NCBI GenBank assembly: GCA_937900045.1
Contig: CALCEB010000148.1
Span: 1 to 34,449 of the forward strand
Reading direction: 5' to 3'
DNA: 34,449 nt
Source: an uncultured Acidobacteriota bacterium
GTDB taxonomy: Bacteria > Acidobacteriota > Terriglobia > UBA7540
A program made the position numbers and the translations under genes. A model generated the notes under the pieces. That model did no database searches, was not told where the DNA came from, and was given only the letters and a program-made list of their open reading frames with translations. Of the stretch, positions 6,324 through 14,521 are shown piece after piece (the stretch's first letter is position 1; each line of letters begins with the position of its first letter).

Positions 6324-7085
6324 ATGCTTGAGATCAAGAATCTGCACGCAGAAATTAGCGGTAAGAAAATCCTGAAGGGTGTGGATTTGAAGGTGAACGC
6401 CGGCGAAGTCCACGCCATCATGGGTCCAAACGGTTCTGGCAAGAGCACGCTGGCGCAAGTTCTGGCTGGGCGCGACCTCTACGCCGTGACCGAAGGCGAG
6501 ATTACTTATCAGGGCAAAGACCTGCTGGCGATGGCGCCGGAAGATCGCGCGCGCGAAGGCATCTTCCTGGCTTTCCAATATCCGCTGGAGATTCCGGGAG
6601 TCAGCAATATGTATTTCCTGAAGGCGGCGTTGAACACCATTCGCAAGGGCCGGGGCGAGGCGGAACTGGACGCCATGGACTTCCTCGCCATCGTCCGGGA
6701 AAAAATGAAGCTGCTGGGCGTCGATGAAGCCATGATGAGCCGCGCCGTGAATGAAGGCTTTTCCGGGGGCGAAAAAAAGCGGAATGAAATTTTCCAGATG
6801 TCGGTGTTGGAGCCGAGGCTCGCCATCCTGGATGAAACGGATTCGGGCCTTGATATTGACGCGCTGCGCGTGGTGGCGGATGGCGTGAACCGCCTGCGCG
6901 CGAAGGACCGCGCCACCATTGTAGTGACACATTACCAGCGGCTGTTGAATTACATTGTTCCGGACTTTGTGCATGTGCTTTCCGCCGGCCGCATGGTGAA
7001 ATCGGGCGGGCGGGCGCTGGCTTTGGAACTTGAGCAGAAAGGCTACGGCTGGCTGGAAGAGGAATTCGAGGCCGCCAAGGCGTAG
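6324..7085 (+). CDS. sufC: SufC, ATPase of the Fe-S cluster assembly complex
   Basis: A 253-residue soluble ABC-type ATPase that powers SufBCD rearrangement during cluster assembly. It shows Walker A GPNGSGKS (34-41), the Q-loop in LAFQYPLEIPGVS, the SufC form of the ABC signature SGGEKKRNEIFQM (147-159), Walker B LAILDE followed by TDSGLDIDAL, and the switch His in VTHYQRLL (His203). Length is typical. The start ATG at 6324 follows GGAG at 6313-6316; an upstream in-frame extension to 6252 reads through a palindromic repeat and is rejected. sufD begins 60 bp downstream. Confidence 0.97.
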   Translation: MLEIKNLHAEISGKKILKGVDLKVNAGEVHAIMGPNGSGKSTLAQVLAGRDLYAVTEGEITYQGKDLLAMAPEDRAREGIFLAFQYPLEIPGVSNMYFLKAALNTIRKGRGEAELDAMDFLAIVREKMKLLGVDEAMMSRAVNEGFSGGEKKRNEIFQMSVLEPRLAILDETDSGLDIDALRVVADGVNRLRAKDRATIVVTHYQRLLNYIVPDFVHVLSAGRMVKSGGRALALELEQKGYGWLEEEFEAAKA

Positions 7086-7145
7086 ACCAAATGGCGGTAC
7101 ACAGTTTTGGTCAATAACACAAGAGTGGGAAGGAATCACGGAGAG

Positions 7146-8498
7146 ATGGCGGCAATTAAGGAACAAAGAGAACAAACAGATCATTACTTTTCAGCTTTTT
7201 CGGCGCTTGAGGCCCGGCGCGCACAAAAGGGAGGCTCTTGGTTTGACGCAACGCGCCGCGAAGCGATGGAGCACTTTGGCGAGCTCGGATTTCCCACCAC
7301 GCGCCTGGAGAGTTGGAAATACACGAGCGTGCAGCCGATCGCGCGCTCGACTTTTCAGTTGGAGGAGTCCGGCAGAGCCAAAGTCTCTGCAAAGCATCTT
7401 GAAGGCTTCGCATTTGGAGATCAGGTTTCCGGAACGCTGGTTTTCGTCAACGGCTTTTTCACCCCCCCGCTCTCCGAATTGACCAGACTTCCGGGCAACG
7501 TGGTGGCGGGAAGTTTGGCGGGACATCTGGGCAACCGGCCAGACGGCTTCGAGCATCACTTGGCGCGATATGCCTTGCCCGTTGAGAACGCATTTGTCGC
7601 CCTCAACACGGCGTTTCTTGAGGACGGCGCCTGCATCGAGTTCCCCAGCGGAACGGTTCTTGAAAAGCCCATTCATGTGATCCATTGGACGGAGCCGGCT
7701 GGTAGTCCGCTGATGATAAGTCCCCGAACCCTGATCGTGGCGGGCCACGACGTCCAGGCAACGGTGATTGAGAGCTATGTGGGTGGCGAGGGCGCTGCTT
7801 ACTTTTCGAATGGAGTTACCGAGATCTCCCTCGGTGAGAACAGCAGCCTGGAGCACGCGCAAGTTCAACAAGAGGGCGGCAAAGCGTTTTCGATTGCGGC
7901 TTTGCACACGCACCAGCAGCGGTCGAGCCGCTTGCTCTGCCACAATATTGCGCTGGGCGCAGAACTCGTCCGGAATGATGTGAACTGCGTGATGGGCGGA
8001 GAAGGAGCAGAGTGCACGCTCAACGGCCTTTACCAGACCGCAGGGCGGCAGCATGTGGATAATCACACCCTCATGGACCACGCTATGCCCCACTGCAGCA
8101 GCCGCGAATACTACAAAGGCGTGCTGGACGGCCAATCGGCGGGGGTCTTCAGCGGCAGCATCCTGGTTCGCAAGGACGCCCAGAAGACCGACGCCATTCA
8201 GAGCAACAAGAACTTGCTGCTTTCCGAAGACGCGGTGATCAATACCAAGCCGGAGTTGCAAATCCTGGCGGATGATGTGCGCTGTACCCACGGCGCCACC
8301 ATCGGCCAACTGGATGCCGAAGCGATTTTCTACCTGCAGACGCGGGGTATTGGCAAGGCGGCGGCTCGCAATTTGTTGACCCGGGCATTCGCCAACGATG
8401 TGATCGGGCGAGTCAGCTTCACTCCGTTGCGCGAACGGTTGGAGGCGACGCTGCTGGAGCGCCTCTCAAAGGGCTGGAAGGCGGAGGAGGTTCTCTGA
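7146..8498 (+). CDS. sufD: SufD, Fe-S cluster assembly complex subunit
   Basis: A 450-residue SufD, structural partner of SufB in the SufBC2D scaffold and needed for iron acquisition. The conserved C-terminal half runs through YYKGVLDGQSAGVFSG, QKTDAIQSNKNLLLSEDA and DDVRCTHGATIGQLD. The last contains the His equivalent to E. coli His360 (His382) next to Cys380. The start is taken at the ATG at 7146, with GAAGGA at 7129-7134; the in-frame TTG at 7107 has no better site. It follows sufC directly, as in most suf operons. The N-terminal 100 residues are more variable, as usual. Confidence 0.95.
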   Translation: MAAIKEQREQTDHYFSAFSALEARRAQKGGSWFDATRREAMEHFGELGFPTTRLESWKYTSVQPIARSTFQLEESGRAKVSAKHLEGFAFGDQVSGTLVFVNGFFTPPLSELTRLPGNVVAGSLAGHLGNRPDGFEHHLARYALPVENAFVALNTAFLEDGACIEFPSGTVLEKPIHVIHWTEPAGSPLMISPRTLIVAGHDVQATVIESYVGGEGAAYFSNGVTEISLGENSSLEHAQVQQEGGKAFSIAALHTHQQRSSRLLCHNIALGAELVRNDVNCVMGGEGAECTLNGLYQTAGRQHVDNHTLMDHAMPHCSSREYYKGVLDGQSAGVFSGSILVRKDAQKTDAIQSNKNLLLSEDAVINTKPELQILADDVRCTHGATIGQLDAEAIFYLQTRGIGKAAARNLLTRAFANDVIGRVSFTPLRERLEATLLERLSKGWKAEEVL

Positions 8499-8559
8499 AC
8501 CGGCGCTTGCGTCAAGCATTTGCGGCCTGCGGGATCGGTGGCGGCAAGAAGAGGTTCCA

Positions 8560-8820
8560 ATGACGATTGATGAAATCGAAGTATCGCTGAAAAAGCTAAC
8601 CGATAATCAAGTGGTGCAGGGTGAAATACTGAACCGGCTCGAGCAGGTGGTGGCTCGCAACAGCGAGGCCATCGCCCGCAACAGTGAAGCGATTGCCCGC
8701 AACACCGAGGCCATCGGCCATCTGGCCGATGGGACGCAAGTGATGCAAGCCGCTATGGGAAAGCTGTTCGATCATATGGAGCGGTTTATCCGCGGTCTTG
8801 AGGGCAACGGTTTGCACTAA
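8560..8820 (+). CDS. Small heptad coiled-coil protein inside the suf operon
   Basis: An 86-residue, cysteine-free, fully helical protein with no signal peptide. Three tandem 7-residue units RNSEAIA, RNSEAIA, RNTEAIG (33-53) predict a short trimeric or parallel coiled coil. They are encoded by three 21-bp DNA repeats (8656-8718). Start ATG 8560 follows AAGAAGAGG at 8545-8553. It lies between sufD and sufS on the same strand, so it should be co-transcribed with them. The architecture is like that of the 4096-4602 gene, but the heptad sequence differs. I do not recognise a characterised family, and a role in Fe-S assembly is only suggested by location. Confidence 0.65.
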   Translation: MTIDEIEVSLKKLTDNQVVQGEILNRLEQVVARNSEAIARNSEAIARNTEAIGHLADGTQVMQAAMGKLFDHMERFIRGLEGNGLH

Positions 8821-8902
8821 GCCTGACTCGCCCTACAGAATGCGATTTCCTGCATTCCGCAGGAACGAATCCGGGTCGCGGAGAGAGTTTAAGGAGGTCA
8901 AG

Positions 8903-10171
8903 ATGGGCATTACAATGAGCGAAGCAACGAAGACCGCCCTGCGGCGACCGGGTTCGCTTGATATTGAGCGTATTCGCCAGGATTTCCCCATCCTGCGGCA
9001 GAAGGTTCATGGCAAGCCACTGGTCTATCTGGATAATGCGGCAACCAGCCAGAAACCGCAGGCGGTTCTGGATGCGCTCGATCACTTCTACACGGCCGAT
9101 TGTTCCAACATCCATCGTGGCGTGCACCAGTTGAGCGAGCGGGCTACAAATGCTTATGAGAATGCAAGGGTGAAGGTTCAGCGGTTCCTCAATGCCGCCG
9201 ATGCCAAGGAAATCATCTTCGTTCGGGGGACAACGGACGCTCTCAATCTGGTGGCTTACACCTTTGGCCGCCAGAGGGTTCAGGCGGGCAACGAAATCTT
9301 GCTGACGGCGATGGAGCATCACTCCAATATTGTTCCGTGGCAACTCCTTTGCGAAGAAAAAGGCGCGCAGTTGCGGGTGGCGCCGATGAACGATGCGGGC
9401 GAGTTGCGAATGGAGGAATTTGAAAAGCTCCTTACCCCGCGGGTCAAGATTGCGGCCATCTCGCACGTTTCGAATGCTCTTGGAACCGTCAATCCGGTGA
9501 AGGAAATGATTGCTCTTTGCCACCGCCACGGCATTCCGGTGGTGGTGGATGGCGCCCAAGCCGCTCCTCACATGAAGATTGACGTTCGCGATCTGGATGC
9601 GGACTTCTATGCAATTTCCGGACACAAAATGTTTGGGCCGACGGGCATTGGCGTGCTTTACGGTAAAGCCGCATGGCTCGATTCCATGCCCCCCTATCAG
9701 GGTGGGGGAGACATGATCCGTTCTGTCACATTTGAGAAGACCACGTTCAACGTGCTTCCCCACAAATTTGAGGCTGGCACTCCGCACATTGCGGGCGGCA
9801 TCGGAATGGGCGCGGCTGTGGATTACATGGAGCAGGTTGGCATGGAGCGGATTGCCGCACACGAACACAGACTGCTGGAGTATGGAACGGAACTCCTTTC
9901 CTCCATTTCCGGCCTCCGCCTGGTGGGCACGGCCCGTGAGAAAGCCAGTGTGCTTTCCTTTGTCCTGGAAGGCATTCATCCTCACGACGTGGGCACGATC
10001 TTGGACCAGGAAGGGATTGCCGTACGCACAGGGCATCACTGCGCGCAGCCGGTGATGGACCGCTTCGGCATTCCGGCCACCACTCGCGCCTCACTGGCGC
10101 TTTATAATACTCAGGAAGAACTGGAGGCGCTTGCCGCCGGCATTCGCAAAGTCAAAGAGGTCTTCAACTGA
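8903..10171 (+). CDS. sufS: SufS, PLP-dependent cysteine desulfurase (group II)
   Basis: A 422-residue cysteine desulfurase that removes sulfur from L-cysteine as a persulfide and passes it to SufU. PLP-site features are MEHHSN (His139/His140), VVVDGAQ (Asp216, Gln219) and the Schiff-base lysine in AISGHKMFGPTG (Lys242). The persulfide-forming Cys380 is in AVRTGHHCAQPVM, in the short active-site loop typical of group II enzymes. The start ATG at 8903 has a near-perfect AAGGAGG at 8891-8897. An in-frame upstream extension to 8798 has no such support and overlaps the previous gene. The stop overlaps the sufU start by one base (TGATG), so the two are translationally coupled. Confidence 0.97.
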   Translation: MGITMSEATKTALRRPGSLDIERIRQDFPILRQKVHGKPLVYLDNAATSQKPQAVLDALDHFYTADCSNIHRGVHQLSERATNAYENARVKVQRFLNAADAKEIIFVRGTTDALNLVAYTFGRQRVQAGNEILLTAMEHHSNIVPWQLLCEEKGAQLRVAPMNDAGELRMEEFEKLLTPRVKIAAISHVSNALGTVNPVKEMIALCHRHGIPVVVDGAQAAPHMKIDVRDLDADFYAISGHKMFGPTGIGVLYGKAAWLDSMPPYQGGGDMIRSVTFEKTTFNVLPHKFEAGTPHIAGGIGMGAAVDYMEQVGMERIAAHEHRLLEYGTELLSSISGLRLVGTAREKASVLSFVLEGIHPHDVGTILDQEGIAVRTGHHCAQPVMDRFGIPATTRASLALYNTQEELEALAAGIRKVKEVFN

Positions 10172-10623
10172 TGGCCGATCTGCGCGATCTCTACCAGGAA
10201 TTGGTGATCGATCACAGCAAGCGCCCTCGGAATTTTCACAAGCTTGAAGGAGCGAACCTCTCCGCCCAGGGCTACAATCCGCTGTGTGGCGATAGAGTCA
10301 CCCTCTATCTTCGGTTCGAGGATGGACGGGTTCAGGACATTGCCTTTGAGGGATCCGGCTGCGCGATTTCCACCGCTTCAACGTCGATGATGACCGAAGC
10401 TTTAAAGGGTAAGACCAAAAACGAAGCGGAAGCGCTCTTCGAAACTTTCCACAGTCTCGTCACCGGTGCGTCCAGGCCCCGGGCCGGTTCGCCTGCGCTC
10501 GGCAAGCTGGAAGTTTTTTCAAATGTCAGCGATTATCCGGTGCGCGTCAAGTGCGCCACGTTGGCTTGGCACACCATGCGCTCGGCGCTCGAAGGAACGG
10601 GCGATGTGGTCTCAACGGAGTAA
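10171..10623 (+). CDS. sufU: SufU, sulfur-accepting zinc protein partner of SufS
   Basis: A 150-residue SufU that takes persulfide sulfur from SufS by zinc-ligand exchange and delivers it to SufBCD. The zinc ligands match the Bacillus pattern: Cys39 and Asp41 in YNPLCGDRV, Cys64 in GSGCAIS and Cys128 in VRVKCATLAWHT. The roughly 20-residue insertion that separates SufU from IscU is present (SLVTGASRPRAG...). It starts within the sufS stop codon, and four bases separate its stop from sufT. SufU in place of SufE is common in Gram-positives and also occurs in Acidobacteria. Confidence 0.95.
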   Translation: MADLRDLYQELVIDHSKRPRNFHKLEGANLSAQGYNPLCGDRVTLYLRFEDGRVQDIAFEGSGCAISTASTSMMTEALKGKTKNEAEALFETFHSLVTGASRPRAGSPALGKLEVFSNVSDYPVRVKCATLAWHTMRSALEGTGDVVSTE

Positions 10624-10627
10624 AACA

Positions 10628-10999
10628 ATGGAAGAAACGACCCCGGTACAGGAAAAGTCAGATGCAACGCAACCTTCGCTCTCCGTCCCGGAGGCGATCT
10701 TGATGCAGGATAAGATCGTGGAGGTACTCAAAGGCTGCTATGATCCCGAGATTCCCGTGAACATTTACGACTTGGGCTTGATTTACGAAGTGAAGGCGGA
10801 TACCTGCGGCGTGGCGGACATCAAGATGACTCTCACGTCGCCCAGTTGTCCCGCGGCCGGAATGTTGCCCGGCGAGATTGAATACAAGGTGAAGGAAATT
10901 CCGGGCATTAAAGATGTGCGCTTGGAGTTGGTGTGGGACCCACCTTGGGACACCACGAAAATGTCCGAGGCGGCGCGGCTCCAGCTTGGGATGTGGTGA
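10628..10999 (+). CDS. sufT: SufT/MIP18-type Fe-S protein maturation factor (DUF59)
   Basis: A 123-residue DUF59 protein. The family core is complete: DPEIPVNIYDLGLIY (39-53), the LTSPSCPAA motif (69-77) with the conserved Cys74, and a C-terminal VWDPPW segment (102-107). SufT proteins help mature Fe-S proteins under high demand; related PaaD/MIP18 proteins act in cluster targeting. The ATG at 10628 is four bases after the sufU stop. The frame extends upstream to 10466, but that part overlaps sufU and is not conserved. It is the last suf gene before the regulator. Confidence 0.93.
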   Translation: MEETTPVQEKSDATQPSLSVPEAILMQDKIVEVLKGCYDPEIPVNIYDLGLIYEVKADTCGVADIKMTLTSPSCPAAGMLPGEIEYKVKEIPGIKDVRLELVWDPPWDTTKMSEAARLQLGMW

Positions 11000-11033
11000 T
11001 GTAAAGGGTTGGGGTGGCCCTCGTGGCCGCCTA

Positions 11034-11060
11034 CGGGCGTGCACAAGACCCACTTCTACG
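11034..11060. repeat. Degenerate copy of the repeat found before sufC
   Basis: This piece (CGGGCG...GCACAAG...CCC...CTAC) aligns with 6273-6299 with about six mismatches in 27 bases by eye. It sits in the 113-bp gap between sufT and the Rrf2 gene, so two junctions of the same operon carry related elements. Confidence 0.45.
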
Positions 11061-11112
11061 ACGTTCTGTGTGAATGGCTCCAACCTCGTGAGGCGAGCTA
11101 GGAGGTCAGGAT

Positions 11113-11631
11113 ATGAAATTCACTGCGAATGAAGAATATGGCCTTAGGTGTTTGTTGCGGCTAGGCAAGCAAGCCCCGGATGGTAGCCTGACCCTTTCTG
11201 AAATCAGCCGGGCGGAGGGCATCTCGATGCCCTATGCCGCAAAAATCATGCGCTTCCTCCGGCAGGAAGGGTTCGTGCAAAGCTCACGCGGGAAGGCAGG
11301 AGGGTACAGCCTCTCGCGTCCGCCCCAGCTAATTTACTTGGGAGAGTTGCTGGCGCTGCTCGGAGGCCGGCTTTATGATCCCACCTTTTGTGACCGGCAC
11401 GCCGGAGTGGAGGATGTCTGCACTAACTCGGTCGATTGCTCGGTTCGAGAGCTGTGGCAGTCTCTGCAGTTCGCAGTCGACCAGGTGGTTAACCGGATGA
11501 CCCTCGGCGATCTGCTGCACCATGTGCAACAGCTTTCACAAGTGGAAAACACCTTAATTCAAGTCAGGCCGCCTGCGGGTGACGTGACAAACCATTTGAA
11601 TACAACACCTTCGAGTGTACACCGCCCGTAG
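11113..11631 (+). CDS. Rrf2 family regulator with IscR/SufR-like cysteine triad
   Basis: A 172-residue Rrf2 protein. The winged helix-turn-helix occupies about residues 25-65 (LSEISRAEGISMPYAAKIMRFLRQEGFV, then the wing SSRGKAGGYSLSRP). Three cysteines, Cys93, Cys103 and Cys109, lie in the cluster-binding loop with spacing C-X9-C-X5-C, against C-X5-C-X5-C in IscR. That suggests it binds a [2Fe-2S] cluster and senses Fe-S status. The start ATG 11113 has a strong AGGAGGT (11100-11106). The gene comes after the suf genes rather than before them, so it would be made from the operon it probably controls. The C-terminal 20 residues are poorly conserved. Regulation of the suf promoters at 2286-2403 is inferred. 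Confidence 0.92.
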   Translation: MKFTANEEYGLRCLLRLGKQAPDGSLTLSEISRAEGISMPYAAKIMRFLRQEGFVQSSRGKAGGYSLSRPPQLIYLGELLALLGGRLYDPTFCDRHAGVEDVCTNSVDCSVRELWQSLQFAVDQVVNRMTLGDLLHHVQQLSQVENTLIQVRPPAGDVTNHLNTTPSSVHRP

Positions 11632-11685
11632 TTCTCTTGTTTCAACGTTCGAGTTGCTGAGTTTTACGGCACCGTAATTTCAACG

Positions 11686-11709
11686 AATGAACCGCTAGGT
11701 TCATTTTAT
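11686..11709 (+). terminator. Possible terminator hairpin after the suf locus
   Basis: AATGAACC (11686-11693) and GGTTCATT (11698-11705) form a perfect 8-bp stem with a 4-base loop, followed by TT. It lies 55 bp after the regulator stop. The stem is rather AT-rich and the U-run short, so the efficiency is doubtful. A second small dyad, TTACGG-CA-CCGTAA, is at 11664-11677. The rest of 11632-11875 holds nothing I recognise. Confidence 0.4.
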
Positions 11710-11875
11710 GTGAGTCTTCCCCTGCCACGGCTCTTTCTCCAAGCCGGCCGACGCTAACCCCAACAGATTCATTGCGCAAGAATAATACCTGACTTTGCTG
11801 AGCCTTGTTTGTTTGGGTGAAGGCAAAGACGAAAACGAGGCTACCATCACTTCATAGAACATATACTATAAGGTA

Positions 11876-11904
11876 TTGACAATTCATTACACATCTGGTA
11901 TTGT
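11876..11904 (+). promoter_or_regulatory. Strong sigma-70-like promoter of the phosphorelay cluster
   Basis: A perfect TTGACA (11876-11881), a 17-bp spacer and TATTGT (11899-11904) lie in an AT-rich stretch. Transcription would start near 11911, leaving a leader of about 280 bases before the kinase GTG at 12192. I could not match that leader to a known c-di-GMP riboswitch or other RNA family by eye. Confidence 0.65.
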
Positions 11905-12191
11905 AAAGACGACCCTCGTAAAACCATACTCCTCATGGGAACGGGTGGCTATGTTAGGTTTTCCAGAGTTATGGCGTGCTTGTTGCACATTCGGAAGACA
12001 TTAGCTGCCGTTTCGTCCGTACCGGGAGCCAAAATTCTCACGGATCGCGCCGCCCACCCGGTTCAGTCATTTTGGAGATATACCATTGAGTGCCGTTACG
12101 AATTGTCAAGGCGAAACAAGTCCGGGAAGGAGAGTCCGAAGTTTGTGGCAAGTCTGCGAGGTTTTCAAATCGATTGCTTCAGGTTCGATAA

Positions 12192-14495
12192 GTGAAAAGC
12201 TTTCAGGGGAAGACCATTACGTCCTTAGAACTGAAGGTCATTATCGTCTACGGTATCTCTATCAGCCTCCTGATGCTGCTTGGTCTTCTCGAGCACCGGA
12301 CCGTCCGGAGGCTCGCCGCGAATGACCAGTGGGTGGAGCACTCGGAGGATGTGCTTGATTCCTTGGATAAACTCCTCGCAGGGGATGTGAGTGAGGAGAG
12401 TGCGCACGCGGCCTACTTGGCTGAAGGCAACCCGGCAAATCTTGCGTCCTGGCAATATGCGCAGGAAGGAACGGATCGCGCTCTGCGGCGGGTCCGTAAG
12501 CAGACCGCCGATAACCCGGCCCAGATTCGGCGGATTGATGAACTCCAGAAGCTAATCCAAGAGCACCGCAAGCGGCACATGGGAGAAAGTACTCAAGGCT
12601 TAGGAAACCGGCTTCCTACCGGATGGAGCACGCGCTTAGCCTTCGAACATGTAGCGCAGGCAGATATTCAAAACCTAATCCTCCAGATGTTCCAGGAGGA
12701 AAGGGGACTGTTGGCGCAACGGCACTCAGCGGCTTCAGCCAGCGCCCGCCGGACGGTAGTGATCGCTTCGATCGGGTCCATTTTGGTGTTAGTGCTGCTA
12801 TTGTTCGCAATTGCCCTGATTCATCGGGATTTCACAGGCCGGCGCCGGGCCGAAGCCGGCCTGCACCGCGAAAGGGACCTGCTTCGCGCTCTGATGGACA
12901 ATGTTCCGGATATGATTTATTTCAAAAACGCGAAGAGGCAGTTCACAAGGATCAACAGGGGAGAAGAAATGAAGCTCGGTTTGGATTCACCCGAGGAGGC
13001 TATCGGTAAGACTCAGGCTGATTTTCTGACTCCGAGGCAGGCATCTTTGATTGCAGCGGAAGAAGAACGTATTTTGAAGAACGGAGAGGCCATTCTGGCA
13101 AATGTTGAGCCGATCCAGTTCGCCGATGGCCAGACCCGGTGGCTATCCGTCACCAAGATCCCACTGAAAGACAACTCCGGGGCGATCACGGGATTGGTTT
13201 CGATAGCCAGGGACATTTCTCGCCTGAAGGAAGCAGAAGAGGCTCTTGAAAAATCTAAGGAAGAATTAGAGGCGCGCATTGAGGAACGGACCTCGATGCT
13301 GTCCCGATCGAACGAGATGTTGAAAAGCGAGATTGAGGAACGGCGCAGTGCAGAAGCAGCATTGGTCGCATCGGAGGAGAAGTACCGCCTTCTCTTTGAA
13401 TCGAATCCGAATCCAATGTGGGTCTATGACGCGGAATCGCTGAGGTTTATCGCCGTCAATGACGCGGCCGTCCAGCGTTATGGCTTCAGCAAGGAAGAGT
13501 TCCTAAACATGACCATCCTGGAGATTCGTCCGGAGGAGGACCGGGAGGCCGTGGCTCGAGCAGCCCACGAAGCAAGTGGCCCAGGGGCTAGGGTCGGCGA
13601 ATGGAGGCACACGAAAAAGGATGGGAACGTCATCGACGTGGAAGTTGTCACCCGTCCGGTAATTTTTAATGGGAAAAATGGCCGTTTGGTATTGGCTAAC
13701 GATGTGACTGCAAGGAAGCAGGCAGAGGCCGTCATTCGAACCCTGAATCAGACGCTTGAGCAGCGGGTGTTGGAGAGGACAGCCCAACTGGAGGCCGCCA
13801 ATAAGGAGCTTGAGGCTTTCAGCTATTCGGTTTCACATGACCTTCGCGCCCCCCTCCGGCAGGTCGCTGGCTTCGCTAAGCTCCTTCTCGAAGATTGTTC
13901 GGAGCAGCTTGATGAAAAAGCCCAGCACTACTTTCAGCGCGTCATCGAGGCCACAGACCGGATGTCCCTGCTGACCGACCACCTTCTGAGACTCTCCCGG
14001 GTCACCCGCCAGGAGTTGGCGAAGAAACCCACGGACTTGAATGCTGTCCTGCACTCAGCGATGAATGACGTCAGTGACGGGACCGGGGAGCGCAAGATTC
14101 AATGGGAAATCCGGAGCTTGCCGGTGGTTGCTTGTGACCCGGATCTGGTCAGGCAGGTCTTCACCAACCTTCTTTCGAACGCGCTGAAGTTCACCCGGGG
14201 CCGTGATCCTGCGGTGATTCAGGTCGATCATGAAGGTGAGGACGGGCAGCCAATCATTTTCGTGAAGGATAACGGCGTTGGGTTTGACATGAAATACGCC
14301 GCCCGGTTGTTTACAGTTTTTCAAAGGTTGCATAGCGTAGAGGAATTTGAAGGGACCGGAGTGGGTTTGGCAACGGTCGACCGGATTATCCGCAAACATG
14401 GAGGGGAAGTCTGGGCTGAATCACAACCCGGCAAAGGCACTGTATTCTATTTCACGCTGGGCCCGGGCGTCGTCCAGAAGCGAGAGAAAGCCTGA
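12192..14495 (+). CDS. Membrane sensor histidine kinase, CHASE3-PAS-PAS-HisKA-HATPase
   Basis: A 767-residue kinase. Two membrane segments (about 15-33 and 187-210) enclose an extracytoplasmic helical domain of CHASE3 type. Two PAS domains follow (about 230-345 and 395-508), each ending in a DIS/DVT-type motif and joined by coiled coil. The HisKA box FSYSVSHDLRAPLRQ has the phosphorylated His549. The ATPase shows the N box TNLLSNALKFT (Asn663), DNGVGFD and GTGVGLATV. The H-box and C-terminal sequence resemble phytochrome-like kinases that pair with Rcp1-type regulators, and such a regulator is encoded next, 26 bp on. The start is GTG 12192 with a weak upstream AGGT; an upstream start cannot be excluded. 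Signal unknown. Confidence 0.9.
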   Translation: MKSFQGKTITSLELKVIIVYGISISLLMLLGLLEHRTVRRLAANDQWVEHSEDVLDSLDKLLAGDVSEESAHAAYLAEGNPANLASWQYAQEGTDRALRRVRKQTADNPAQIRRIDELQKLIQEHRKRHMGESTQGLGNRLPTGWSTRLAFEHVAQADIQNLILQMFQEERGLLAQRHSAASASARRTVVIASIGSILVLVLLLFAIALIHRDFTGRRRAEAGLHRERDLLRALMDNVPDMIYFKNAKRQFTRINRGEEMKLGLDSPEEAIGKTQADFLTPRQASLIAAEEERILKNGEAILANVEPIQFADGQTRWLSVTKIPLKDNSGAITGLVSIARDISRLKEAEEALEKSKEELEARIEERTSMLSRSNEMLKSEIEERRSAEAALVASEEKYRLLFESNPNPMWVYDAESLRFIAVNDAAVQRYGFSKEEFLNMTILEIRPEEDREAVARAAHEASGPGARVGEWRHTKKDGNVIDVEVVTRPVIFNGKNGRLVLANDVTARKQAEAVIRTLNQTLEQRVLERTAQLEAANKELEAFSYSVSHDLRAPLRQVAGFAKLLLEDCSEQLDEKAQHYFQRVIEATDRMSLLTDHLLRLSRVTRQELAKKPTDLNAVLHSAMNDVSDGTGERKIQWEIRSLPVVACDPDLVRQVFTNLLSNALKFTRGRDPAVIQVDHEGEDGQPIIFVKDNGVGFDMKYAARLFTVFQRLHSVEEFEGTGVGLATVDRIIRKHGGEVWAESQPGKGTVFYFTLGPGVVQKREKA

Positions 14496-14521
14496 ATCCC
14501 GGGCATAGCCTGGAGGGTCGC

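Noticed and set aside
11911..12191. Long leader before a kinase/GGDEF cluster as a c-di-GMP riboswitch
   Set aside because: I looked for the conserved GEMM-I core blocks and could not find them in the right order. A covariance search (Infernal with GEMM-I and GEMM-II models) would settle it.
11935..12195. 86-codon frame ending in a GTGA overlap with the kinase start, possible leader peptide
   Set aside because: The overlap is suggestive of coupling, but there is no ribosome binding site, no family features and odd composition. It could be revisited if the kinase leader proves regulatory.
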